A stretch of 64,000 nt of DNA, from the NCBI RefSeq assembly GCF_000001735.4, contig NC_003070.9, positions 19,019,971-19,083,970 of the forward strand, in the 5' to 3' direction. Shown here piece by piece: positions 25,061 through 35,639 of the stretch. The DNA comes from Arabidopsis thaliana. Taxonomy: Eukaryota > Streptophyta > Magnoliopsida > Brassicales > Brassicaceae. The notes below the pieces were generated by a model that ran no database searches, was not told where the DNA came from, and saw nothing but the letters and a program-made list of their open reading frames with translations. Within the stretch, counting starts at the first letter, position 1. Each line of letters begins with the position of its first letter. A program made the translations under genes and the position numbers.

Positions 25061-25644
25061 CCAAGACCAACTCGGTTTCATAAGAGTTAAGATGAAACTA
25101 GAAGCACGAACACTACACACCGTTTTCATCAACCCCAACTGAGAGATAAACGGCAAGGCTTTCGCAATTGAAATTCTCACAGTGGTTAAAGGCACTTGGA
25201 TCGATGGTGCCTTAGGCTTCATTCATCATCTTGCTACATAACCGTAGAGGAAGACGAATAGGTTTGATCTGCCGAGGTAATAATTAAACTGCAATTAGGT
25301 GAGTTCATGCTTCTTCTTCTTTTAACTGTTTCTTGATTTTTAGTAATCTTCAGGAAGCCCTTACATCTAATTTTAGTTGTTCTATCTCTTTCCATTACGA
25401 TATCTGTTTTGAGTCTCTCAAAGGGCTTTTCTTTCATGTGAAAATTTCTAACATTTCTTAACTGGAACTTAAAAGGAGTATTTTGCAATTTATCAGTATT
25501 TTGAGAATCGCATCCAGATTAGGTTGATACAATTTATCTCGTTTTTTCACTCGAAATTAGATGGTTGTTTGTGGGACTTTCAATATTCAGTCTTGGTAAA
25601 TTTTGATGATGCAGATTATATATAATTGCGTGAAGAAAAGAGAA
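25061..25644. other. Leader region of the F-box/FBD gene
   Basis: No separate gene. The sequence before 25645 includes GATGATGCAG at 25605-25614, which could be a 5'-UTR intron acceptor. Small frames on the minus strand have no family resemblance. Confidence 0.35.
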
Positions 25645-27171
25645 ATGGTGGGTGGCAAGAAGAAAACCAAGATATGTGACAAAGTGTCACATGAGGAAGA
25701 TAGGATAAGCCAGTTACCGGAACCTTTGATATCTGAAATACTTTTTCATCTTTCTACCAAGGACTCTGTCAGAACAAGCGCTTTGTCTACCAAATGGAGA
25801 TATCTTTGGCAATCGGTTCCTGGATTGGACTTAGACCCCTACGCATCCTCAAATACCAATACAATTGTGAGTTTTGTTGAAAGTTTTTTTGATTCCCACA
25901 GGGATTCATGGATACGCAAACTCCGTTTAGATTTGGGTTATCATCATGATAAGTATGATCTCATGTCATGGATTGATGCTGCGACTACGCGTAGGATTCA
26001 GCATCTTGATGTTCATTGTTTTCACGATAATAAGATACCCTTGAGCATATATACATGCACGACGTTGGTACACTTACGACTCCGTTGGGCTGTCTTGACT
26101 AATCCCGAGTTTGTTTCCTTACCTTGTCTGAAGATCATGCATTTTGAAAATGTTAGCTATCCCAATGAGACCACGTTGCAGAAACTTATCTCAGGCTCTC
26201 CAGTTCTAGAAGAATTAATACTCTTCAGCACTATGTATCCTAAGGGAAACGTTTTACAATTGCGCTCTGATACGCTAAAGAGACTCGATATCAATGAGTT
26301 TATTGACGTTGTGATTTATGCACCTCTACTCCAGTGTCTGAGGGCTAAGATGTACTCAACAAAGAACTTTCAGATCATCAGTTCGGGTTTCCCTGCCAAA
26401 CTAGATATTGATTTCGTCAATACTGGTGGGAGATACCAAAAAAAAAAAGTGATTGAAGATATCCTCATCGATATTTCGAGGGTCAGGGATCTAGTTATTA
26501 GTAGTAATACTTGGAAGGTATACATCTTAACATTTGAGCATATTTGTTTAAAAATATTCCTCCACAAAAGTTTCTCACCGTAACATTTTTTTGTTCACTT
26601 ATGTTACCAGGAATTCTTTCTATACTCAAAGTCAAGACCATTGCTCCAGTTTCGTTACATATCCCATTTGAATGCTAGATTTTATATATCTGATCTTGAA
26701 ATGTTGCCAACGCTTCTTGAGAGCTGCCCAAAACTTGAATCTCTCATATTGGTAATGAGTAGCTTTAACCCTTCTTGAGAGCTCCTATTTACACATATTG
26801 TTTGAGATAACCTCTTATATGTATCTCTCTACTCAATTTGTTTTCTTTTATTTATTCTTTTGTTCCTGTTTTTGCAGGAAATGGTCAAGAACCAATCCAC
26901 GCGACGTCATGGGGAGAAGCGAGAACCAAATGTGATGGTTTCAACAGTGCCTTGGTGTTTGGTATCGTCGCTCAAGTTTGTGGAATTGAAACGTTCAATC
27001 CCAAGGTATGAAGGAGAAATGGAGCTAGTAAGATATGTCCTGACGAATTCAACAGTCCTGAAGAAATTAAGGCTCAATGTTTACTACACGAAGAAGGCAA
27101 AGTGTGCCTTCCTTACAGAACTCGTTGCAATACCAAGATGCTCTAGCACATGTGTAGTCCTTGTTCTTTAA
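25645..27171 (+). CDS. F-box/LRR protein with C-terminal FBD-like region
   Basis: Predicted SCF substrate receptor. Three exons, 25645-26517, 26611-26751 and 26878-27171, join in frame to 435 residues, the size of this subfamily. F-box at about residues 17-60 (DRISQLPEPLISEILFHLST, then SVRTSALSTKWRYLW). Irregular leucine-rich repeats follow (LVHLRLRWAVLTNPEFVSLP, LKIMHFENVSY, LEELILFS, LKRLDI). The last exon has the FBD layout (VPWCLVSSLKFVELK, YVLTNSTVLKKLRL). The start ATG at 25645 (MVGGKKK) is preferred; in-frame codons from 25603 probably lie in the leader. Matches At1g51370 from memory. It sits between the DABB gene and the composite duplicate. Confidence 0.87.
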
Positions 27172-27415
27172 TTACTTGAAAGGTATTGATGAACTTTTCG
27201 TTTAAGGTCAATCTTTTGGTCGTTAAATTAGTTGATTTTCGGAGGCTTTGAGCCACATGTAAATTTTGCAGTTAAGTCCTTCTTATGCTGGTTGCTGCTC
27301 ATGTAATAATCATCAATCACCAAGTTTGTTTCGAATTTGATGGATACTTCCACCAAGTCGCTGTCAAATATTTTGTATGCTCCCATGGATAATTATTTTG
27401 TATTTTTGTAACTGC

Positions 27416-27830
27416 ATGGTGATTCCTTACATTTCAGGCTTGTTAGCTTTGCAATTTTGTTATTTGTATTTTGGTTTGAGTTAATTACGAGTTGGATTGT
27501 TCTTCTTACCTACTTTATGGTTCCTCTGAATAATCTATTCGTAGTCTTATCAAAACCAAATCCAAAAAAGTACTTGTGAATCTATTTCCTTTTTAATTAT
27601 TGCGTTCATAAATGAAAATGACACCATTTTTATCATAGTGAGGAGCTCAAATTTCAAAACTTTTGATCCGAGACATCTAAGTGTACCGAAATTTGAAACG
27701 GGTTATGTCTCCGGTGTAATTTCGACGGCGGATTTCGTCGATTACAGTCGTCGCCACCGTATATTAATACACATTTGGAAGCTCAAATAATGGGCTTCTT
27801 GCTTGAAGCCCATTGACGTCGGTACTATTG
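27416..27830 (+). repeat. Composite duplicate A+B, second copy
   Basis: 27416-27672 matches block A (22130-22388) and 27672-27826 matches block B (about 24872-25050), fused at GATCCGAG|ACATCTAAGTG. The roughly 2.5 kb separating A and B in the first copy, including the whole DABB gene, is absent. Same orientation. This is the footprint of a tandem duplicate that later lost its interior. The segment now forms the upstream region of the helicase gene. Confidence 0.82.
27789..27820. promoter_or_regulatory. Palindromic site II pair plus TGACGTC, helicase promoter
   Basis: AATGGGCTTC (27789-27798) and its perfect reverse complement GAAGCCCATT (27805-27814) are separated by 6 bases. TGACGTC, an as-1/CRE-like core, overlaps the end (27814-27820). 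The group lies about 170-200 bp before the helicase ATG. A telomere-like AACCCCTAAAACCC (about 27876-27889) follows; site II plus telo-box is a frequent pairing in growth-related plant promoters. Regulatory role is inferred. Confidence 0.55.
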
Positions 27831-27989
27831 TATTTGCAATGATTTTAAACGTCGTCGTACAAGTAATAAATCAGAACCCCTAAAACCCTTTTCATCTCTC
27901 CGGACACTTCTTCTCCCGACACTTTCCTCTTCAAATCCCAAACGGCTATCTGACTTTGGAAGAAAGAGAGATTCAGAGTGGAGAATATT

Positions 27990-29997
27990 ATGGAAGGAAC
28001 TTTAGATGAAGAGAATCTAGTCTTCGAAACCACCAAAGGTATCAAACCAATCAAGAGTTTCGATGACATGGGGATGAATGATAAAGTTCTTCGCGGCGTT
28101 TATGACTACGGTTACAAGAAACCATCTGAGATTCAGCAGAGAGCTTTGGTTCCGATTCTCAAAGGACGAGACGTCATAGCTCAGGCTCAGTCCGGTACTG
28201 GTAAAACCTCTATGATTGCTATCTCCGTTTGCCAAATCGTCAACATATCCTCCAGAAAGTACGTCTCTGTTTTCCCCTGAGATTGAAAACAAATAGTAAC
28301 CCTTTTTCAGATTTCCAATTTAGGTCACTAAAATTTATCAGAATTACATGATTAATGATCTTGCTTTGTAATTGAGTTGAGGAACACTTATCTGTTTCTC
28401 CAATTTGCTAATCTACTTGGTAATACATAGTTAATGATCTTGCTCTGTAATTAAGATGCAGAGCACTAGAGACTGCCATATCTGTTTTCCAGTTTGCTAT
28501 TTTATTTGGTATGTAACACATGGTTAGTGAGGAACACTTTCTTGACACTATAATGTTTGTTTTCCGATTTACTAAATCCATTTATTACTACATGTTACTG
28601 ATCTTACTTTATGATTAGTTAGGAACACTTACTTTTAGGCTGCAAGATCTGTTTTTTTACCGCTTTACTAATTAAATGGTTAGATTCATTAGGATGAGGA
28701 AGGTTTACTTAAGGCTGTGTGGTATTTTTTTTTTTGTTTCAAGGGTTCAAGTCTTGGTGTTGTCTCCATCAAGAGAGCTGGCTTCACAAACAGAGAAGAC
28801 TATACAGGCTATTGGGGCACATACCAATATTCAGGCGCATGCTTGCATTGGTGGTAAGAGCATCGGTGAAGATATCAAGAAGCTAGAGCGTGGTGTCCAC
28901 GCTGTGTCTGGGACACCTGGTCGAGTTTACGATATGATAAAGAGAGGAAGCTTACAAACTAAAGCTGTTAAACTTTTGGTTCTGGATGAATCAGATGAAA
29001 TGCTGAGTAAAGGTTTGAAAGACCAGATTTATGACGTTTACAGAGCTCTTCCACACGATATTCAGGTTTCGATCTCAATTGTTTAAACAGTAGTAATAAT
29101 TAGTAGATCCTAGTTTCTATGATAATATGAAGTTAATACGGTTGGTTTATAGGTTTGCTTGATTTCTGCTACTCTTCCTCAAGAGATTTTGGAGATGACA
29201 GAAAAGTTTATGACAGATCCTGTGAGGATTCTTGTGAAGCCTGATGAATTGACTCTTGAAGTAAGTTTTTCCTTCTGCCATTTTTATGCTTTAAGTTTTA
29301 GTTTTATCATGAAATGCATCAACCTTTGGTTTTATAGGGAATCAAACAATACTATGTTGATGTTGATAAAGAAGAGTGGAAATTCGATACTCTTTGCGAT
29401 CTTTATGGAAGACTTACTATTAACCAAGCTATTATCTTCTGCAACACAAGACAAAAGGTAAAAGACTCTTGTTCTTAAGCTCTGGTCCCTCCACTTTTGT
29501 CGATAATATTATACCTTTGATCTGCGTTTTTTATATATATGAAAGGTTGATTGGCTTACTGAGAAGATGAGGAGTAGCAATTTCATAGTCTCATCAATGC
29601 ATGGAGACAAACGTCAAAAGGAGAGAGATGATATCATGAACCAGTTTCGGTCATTTAAAAGCCGTGTTTTAATCGCCTCAGATGTATGGGCACGAGGGAT
29701 CGACGTTCAAACTGTATGATCTCTCTTTCTCTCATTCTCTGTCTTTTAACTATCAATGTCACAAAGAAACTCCATGTTGACATTAAAAACTCTTTATGTA
29801 ACTAGGTTTCTCATGTCATCAATTATGATATACCCAACAACCCGGAGCTATACATTCATCGTATAGGACGAGCTGGTCGTTTTGGTCGTGAAGGTGTTGC
29901 CATTAACTTTGTAAAATCTTCGGATATGAAAGATCTTAAGGATATTGAGCGACATTACGGTACTAAAATCCGCGAGATGCCAGCTGATCTTGTCTAA
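27990..29997 (+). CDS. DEAD-box RNA helicase, eIF4A-III-like
   Basis: ATP-dependent RNA helicase of the eIF4A/eIF4A-III group, 392 residues. Exons 27990-28258, 28744-29065, 29153-29260, 29338-29457, 29546-29713 and 29806-29997 join in frame. Q-motif region [22 protein letters not shown] with Gln before AL; motif I AQSGTGKT (66-73); Ia PSRELA; Ib TPGR; motif II DESD (171-174) rather than DEAD; motif III SAT; motif V ARGID; motif [13 protein letters not shown]. The C-terminal half ([20 protein letters not shown]) is close to eIF4A-III, the RNA-clamping core of the exon junction complex. This protein looks like a divergent paralogue (At1g51380 from memory), so EJC membership is uncertain. An upstream GTG at 27978 is not a start. 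Confidence 0.92.
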
Positions 29998-30456
29998 AGA
30001 TGTTGTTTCCTTGAAGCTGAAGTTATAGAATCGGTTTTGAAAGAAGTTTTGTTCTTCAACTATCCATTGGTTTAGACTTAGGCACAAGCTCTTTGAAAAT
30101 GTATACCTCACTTCAGTCATTTCTTTTGTACCAACCAAAATAATATTATTGTAGCTATTTTATTTTCTGAAAATCAACAAATTGTGTTTGGCTAAAGGCT
30201 TCGTGATGAATCCAAAATTGTTCTCATTTAGAAATTGTATGATGCTTTGGTTTGATGGAATTTATCGATGTAGTAAGAAATTTTGGTTCGGTTAAATCCG
30301 GTTAAAGTAATTGACGGTAACGGTAACGGCAATTGACGGTAGATATATACACGGCCACGGCGTCTCCGTATACAGAGGAAGTTTCTCTGATCGCCATTTC
30401 CACGTCGTACTAAGCTTCTCTTTCGCCATCCGTTTTAGGCAACGAAGACGAAGATC
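29998..30456. other. Short intergenic, helicase 3' end to NFU5 promoter
   Basis: No gene. A small direct repeat of AATTGACGGTA flanks two GGTAACGG-like blocks at about 30308-30343, roughly 120-150 bp before the NFU ATG; it could be a promoter element. Confidence 0.4.
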
Positions 30457-31783
30457 ATGAAAGGGCTTACGAGGCTTCTCAATTCTCTTTCGCGACATAC
30501 AGCTTCCGTAACTTGTTCTCCATCTTCTTCTTCTCTTCTGATATCACGTCGCTCTCTGTTTATCTCGGCGGCGACACACTTTCCGGTGAATTTCTCGGAG
30601 TCGATAACAACTAATGCTTCTCGTAACTGTTCGAGATCTTCTTCATTTCCCTTCAATTGGATCGGTATGGTAATTTCTAGGTCGCTAATCTTCACATTTG
30701 TATATCAGTAAAATGTTAAAAGAGTAGTCTTTTTGTCACATGATTCTTGAAAATGAAATCTGATGGCTTGAAATTGGTGTAATGAGCAGAGCAAAGGAGG
30801 ACAATGTTTATCCAAACACAATCAACACCAAACCCCTCTTCTCTAATGTTTAGTCCTGGTAAACCAGTTATGGAGATTGGAAGTGCTGACTTCCCTAATT
30901 CTCGCTCTGCTATGAGTTCACCTTTAGCTAAAGCCATTTTCGCCATTGATGGTATTCCTCGTCTTTTGCTACAACATACAATTGTTTCCTCCTCATATAA
31001 TCCGTGTTTTGTGACTAAGATTGTCTCTGTTGATGCAGGTGTAGTTCGAGTTTTCTATGGGTCAGATTTTGTTACTGTAACAAAGTCAGATGATGTAACA
31101 TGGGATATACTCAAGCCTGATATCTTTGCAGTGGTAATGGACTTTTACTCTTCTGGTCAGCCTTTGTTTCTCGACTCACAAGCTACAGCTGCCAAGGATA
31201 CCGCTATTCATGAGGTAGGCTGCTGCCAATGTTTGCTAGACTTAGACTTTTAAAAAGCCAAATACTAATCAATGATTGTTTCTCAGGATGACTCTGAAAC
31301 TGTAGCAATGATTAAGGAACTCTTGGAGACGCGTATCCGACCATCAGTCCAAGATGATGGAGGGGACATCGAGTATTGTGGATTCGATACGTAAGTTTTT
31401 TATTTGAGTTAAAAGCAAATGTTCAATAAGATCGGATTTATCTTTATCAAAGCTATTTGTTTTGGTTAGGGAAACTGGTATAGTGAAGCTTAGAATGCAA
31501 GGAGCTTGTAGCGGTTGTCCAAGTTCATCTGTTACTTTGAAATCCGGAATTGAGAATATGCTTATGCATTATGTTTCCGAGGTAAAGCTGATAAGGAGAT
31601 GTCCTACCATTTATCATTTCTGTTATTCTTTTGCTGTTGAGGGAGAATCATGATCTTGTTAATAGTCTACTCTTGTTCTCTAATCATTACTCACCAAAGC
31701 GTTTGTGCAAAACACAGGTCAAAGGTGTTGAGCAAGAATTCGATGGTGAAGAGGAGGGAACATCTTCTGGTCCAATGGAGTAG
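30457..31783 (+). CDS. NFU5: NFU iron-sulfur cluster scaffold, mitochondrial type
   Basis: Carries and delivers Fe-S clusters to client proteins in mitochondria. Six exons: 30457-30664, 30790-30951, 31039-31214, 31287-31390, 31470-31581, 31718-31783; 275 residues. Residues 1 to about 72 are Ser/Arg-rich with almost no acid, a mitochondrial presequence. The Nfu N-terminal domain starts at [20 protein letters not shown] and runs to about 165. The NifU C-terminal domain (about 185-258) holds [13 protein letters not shown] and the cluster-binding CSGC at C230 and C233. Arabidopsis has two close mitochondrial genes, NFU4 and NFU5; this one matches At1g51390 (NFU5) from memory, so the number rests on locus recognition. 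Confidence 0.92.
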
Positions 31784-32201
31784 AGTAACAGAAATGCATC
31801 ACAAAAAAACTTGAGATTTGTTGCTGCTCTTCAATATACAGAAGAAGAATAAACTAGAGGTACATTAGTTTTGTCTTCTCCTGAACCTGGAAGCCTCAGA
31901 AAACTATAGACTACTGGAAAACATGGAGTTGTCTCATATAACCCAATAATTGAAATTTTTACGGTTATATACTTATATGGCTTCTAGTGAGCGTTCACCA
32001 AGTGTAGCTGAAAGGGTAAAGATTTGTTGCACAAAGTTAAGTAGAAGTTTTTGCTGATTTGAAGTTATATAAGGTTTGTGATCGCATCGATGATTCAATA
32101 CATTAACAACGGGTTTTATAGATTTAATCAAATATGATCCTTACAAACCACACTGAGAATAGTTATACGACATAGATACAGTTGCTGGTTAAATAGCAAA
32201 C
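31784..32201. other. Convergent 3' flanks
   Basis: Space between the NFU gene (plus) and the PsbTn gene (minus). It holds both 3' UTRs and nothing else seen. Confidence 0.5.
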
Positions 32202-32522
32202 TCAGTTACGGCATATCTTGGCGGTAGGCATTGTGACACAGACTGGAGCATACTTCTTCTTGGCAGCTTCTGTTCCTCTCTTTGGCTCATCGTCTGCCAT
32301 TGCCACCTTAGCTAAGGAGCACACAGCTGCAGCTGCAGCTGTGAAGACAAGATCCCTCCTCATCTTCATGCTCTGTTCTTGCTTCTTGTTCTCCAAGCTG
32401 GTTGTGTTTTCACTCCCGGAGGCTTTGACCACCGTGAGGCTTCGTCTGCTGTTGCTGGAGATGTTTGCCGGAAGGTTTGAGACGGTAGGGAGAAATGAAG
32501 ATGTCATGGTCATTGACGCCAT
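32202..32522 (-). CDS. PSBTN: Photosystem II 5-kDa protein precursor (PsbTn)
   Basis: Nuclear-encoded small lumenal subunit of photosystem II. Intronless, 106 residues. A bipartite targeting sequence is clear: a Ser/Thr-rich stromal transit peptide (1 to about 50), then RRD (55-57) ahead of the hydrophobic [15 protein letters not shown] and an AMA cleavage site (74-76), which looks like a twin-arginine lumenal signal. The mature part is only about 30 residues ([20 protein letters not shown] and onward) and keeps two cysteines, C95 and C104. Matches At1g51400 from memory. G-box motifs upstream fit a light-regulated gene. Confidence 0.94.
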   Translation of the reverse strand: MASMTMTSSFLPTVSNLPANISSNSRRSLTVVKASGSENTTSLENKKQEQSMKMRRDLVFTAAAAAVCSLAKVAMADDEPKRGTEAAKKKYAPVCVTMPTAKICRN

Positions 32523-32544
32523 TGCAATTGGTAAGTTGGATTCC

Positions 32545-32679
32545 CACGTGTGATCTCTTTATCTCTCTCTGTTTCTTGTTTATCTGATGACTTGGTGATG
32601 GATTGTGTTTTAAAAGTTGGGGATGATCCAGTTCCTTATCCAAAATATGAATTTATAGCAAATGGGTTTTTGCCACGTG
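32545..32679 (-). promoter_or_regulatory. PsbTn promoter: two G-boxes and TATA box
   Basis: CACGTG occurs at 32545-32550 (in the leader, 23 bp from the ATG) and at 32674-32679 as CCACGTGT. Between them, on the minus strand, are TATAAATTC (near 32650) and GGATAAGG (near 32635-32642, I-box-like). G-box plus I-box is the classic arrangement in photosynthesis-gene promoters. Activity is inferred from motif and position. Confidence 0.6.
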
Positions 32680-32935
32680 TCTCTGTGCTATCCTTATTTT
32701 CCAAACAAAATGAACACTAGAAGCTTTCTTTCTTGTAGTGTCCGGAAGAACTAGGTCCATTCTTGATTCTTGGGCAAAAAAGGTCAAAAGCCCAATTCAC
32801 TTCTTCGAAAGCCAAAACGGACGAGTAGTCACTTTAGTCAGTCAGTGGTCACGACCTTTTTCTGGCCCAAACAGAAACTAATAGAATTAAATTAGGTAGG
32901 TGCTATTATTCCATTTTCAAAACAATATAAAAAGG

Positions 32936-33925
32936 GGTTATTGCTAAAATAGGATCTTTTTAGACAAAAAATTTGAAATTAGGCACTTGTCTATTTGACT
33001 TACAAGAATAGGTATTTTCATGTATTTGAATTGACGAATTTGCCCTTGAGTTTTTCTTCTTCTTCATGCTTCTTCTTCTTCATCGTTCTTCTTCTTTCTT
33101 CTCTTTTTTTTTTTTCCAGAAACTGTAAATCCATTTTAATCATTAAAATTTAGAGAATCCAAACAAAATATTTGGTGGATCTTCCGTTTCGATTCGTAAT
33201 AGTGAAGACAAGATAATAATTTCGGTTTGAAATTGAATTTAACAATTGAATTCCAATCAATTGAATGAATCCAGTTAAAGGAGTTTTCATAAAAAAATCT
33301 AAACCCTAAGATAATGTATATGGAACCCATGGATTCTAATCATAGACTTTCATCAAATCAATTTTGTGATAGAGAAGAGAAGAAGAAGATGAGCTTCGCA
33401 GGAGACAGAGGCGCTGCGTTTCCTCGTCGAGATGTTAGTGTTTTGATGTCATCTATCGCTTCCTCTGTACTCTTTTGCAATTGTTGCTTTGTGGAGATGA
33501 TAGATCTGGATCTGTGACATTGTTCTTGTTCAATATAATTGTTATGTGACCAGTAAGAACTAAAATCAAATCGAGTAGTAGAACTGACCTTTGAATGATA
33601 GATCTGGGAAATTTTTTGGCTAAGATTCGCCAGTTCGTTTTAGTCTGGAATTATAAACAGAGCTCTCCGTTTTAGTCTGCAATTAGCTCGTTCACTAGTT
33701 CGAAGACGATAGAGTAACAATGACGATGAAATTGAAGAAACGACATAAACGTGAGGTTTTGTCTGCAACAGAGAAAATAATAAAGATAATCAATTTATCC
33801 AAACGATTCACTAAGGGCAAAGAAGTAATCTCATCTTAGCAAAAGTCCTCAAATTCGTAAGTCATTGCGAAAGTACCTAAATCTATATTTTTTCAAGTTT
33901 TTGTGGTTTCCTGGACAATTAACTC
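32936..33925. mobile_element. MULE-like element with long diverged terminal inverted repeats
   Basis: About 125 bp at the left (GGTTATTGCTAAAATAGG..., then AATTAGGCACTT, TTGACTTACAAG, AATTTGCCCTTGAG) aligns with the reverse complement of the right end (GTTAATTGTCCAGGAAACC..., ATTTAGGTACTTT, ATGACTTACGAA, TTCTTTGCCCTTAG). Long TIRs, a GGTTATT-type end and no transposase frame suggest a non-autonomous Mutator-like element. The outer limits are estimated and I did not find a clean 9-bp target duplication, so the class is tentative. Confidence 0.55.
33314..33517 (+). CDS. Small hypothetical ORF inside the MULE-like element
   Basis: 67 residues from the ATG at 33314. A hydrophilic N-terminus contains a basic stretch (CDREEKKKMSFAGDRG), followed by a Cys-containing hydrophobic tail (SSIASSVLFCNCCFVEMIDL). 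No family is recognised. I recall a small hypothetical gene at this position (At1g51402). It could equally be chance ORF content of the element. Confidence 0.25.
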   Translation: MYMEPMDSNHRLSSNQFCDREEKKKMSFAGDRGAAFPRRDVSVLMSSIASSVLFCNCCFVEMIDLDL

Positions 33926-34476
33926 ATATAAAAAAGTACATAGTTATTTTTTAAGGGTTACCCATTTTTTTTTATTTTTTATTTAACAAGGTTACCCATT
34001 TTTATTAGAGCAAAACTAGTAGTTTTGTTACAAAACATTAACAAAATGAACATAGTTTTGTTTTCGAGCCTTTTTAAAATAACCTTGTATATGCATAGTT
34101 TACTGTATAAAATATAAATTGTAGTAAACAAAGCAATTTTATTTTATAAGTTTGATTTACTAGCAAGAGTTTTAGTCTTTTAGAATTCAAATACACAATT
34201 ATTACACTCTAGTAACAGTCTAAGATTTGGTATATCGATCAAATTACTTCATGATTATACTCTTCTTATTATGATGAACGAATAGAATTTCATGTCGATA
34301 ATGAAAATATTTTTCCCGAAGCTATTGTATCACTTCTAAACAATGTTGTGCCAATGATTCGACTACGACTAAATTTTAAAATGGAAGATTTTCAATTATT
34401 TTGGAAATTTTAGTTAACAATATAAAAAATATGACAACAAAAAGATAAATAATCATATATATGAAAGTTGGCCAAC

Positions 34477-35625
34477 TCTCTCTATATGAATGACACGTCA
34501 TCACACAAGAAAATGACATGTGTTATTTTATATTTTTTAAATTAAAACTTAAATTAAATAAGCAAATTAAATGTATCATCAATACTAATTTTAATTGATT
34601 TCTTCAAAATAAAAATAAAAAATAAAAATTCTGTTAATAAATTAAGCACTACTTACATTATATTATTTTTATTTTACTAATTTTTTATTATCAATAATCA
34701 CTATTTTAATGACTAAATTTTTTTGCGTTGAAGTTGTTTGCTACCTAACCTCTTATTAGTTTAGTAATTTTATTTTGAGTCTTTGATAACATTAACATTC
34801 AAGTTTTTTCAAATAATAAACCTTTGAAACATTAGACCTACCAAATAATTTAATACATGATTATTTCTCTTATATGGATATATGCAATAAGAGAAGATCT
34901 AAAAATATTGACTTAAATGTACTTTAATTTTTGCTTTCTTTTTATTTTTTTCATATGAATACGCTTAAAATCTTGTTTAGTTTATATCAATTTTATATAT
35001 TTAATCATGAGCTTATAACAATGTTGTTGATTATTATATCAAGAGAATATATAAGACCAGAAATAGTTTATTTGTAATTAAGTTAGACAATTTTCAAATC
35101 ATCCAAGATACGATCATTTTTCTAATATTGATATATGCAATGACAGAAAATCTAAAATTGTTGACTTAAATGATATTCAATTTTTGCCATCTTCTTATTT
35201 TTACATATGAATATTTTTCAGATTTTATTCAGTTGATGTCAATCCAAACTTTAATCATGAGCCTATCACAATATCGTTGAAGTACATAAAACAAAGAATT
35301 GATTTATTTATAATCGAGTTAAGCAAATTTTAAACCACACAAGTAACATAGTTATACATAATTCTATCAGAATATCAGATATTGATGTTATATGTATTCA
35401 TGAAGTGAAAATATTAAAATTTTATAAATAATCAGCTTTATAAATAAATTAGTCACAAATGAATCTAACCATAAAAATTGTAACTAAATATTATGGATCT
35501 AATTTTATTAACAATACAAGAATAAACAAAGAATAAACAAAAATTAGCAAAAATATCAATCAATGTATATATTTTTTTTAACAATTTTCAAAATAAATCC
35601 ACGCGTAGCGTGGATACTCATCTAA
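34477..35625 (+). mobile_element. Helitron-like element, copy 1
   Basis: The 3' end has the Helitron layout: a 6-bp-stem hairpin CCACGCGTAGCGTGG (35599-35613), about 8 bases, then CTAA. The left end is probably near TCTCTATATGAATGACACG (34477), a TC start, though this is estimated. Interior blocks recur in the next element. No Rep/helicase frame is seen, so it is non-autonomous (ATREP-like). An internal near-duplicate of GATATATGCAATGACAGAAAA lies at about 34880-34910 and 35130-35160. Confidence 0.65.
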
Positions 35626-35639
35626 ATTAATATCATTTA

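Noticed and set aside
33926..34476. Possible further transposon between the MULE-like element and the Helitrons
   Set aside because: Only poly-A/T and two copies of GGGTTACCCATTTTT-like sequence; no terminal structure could be defined.
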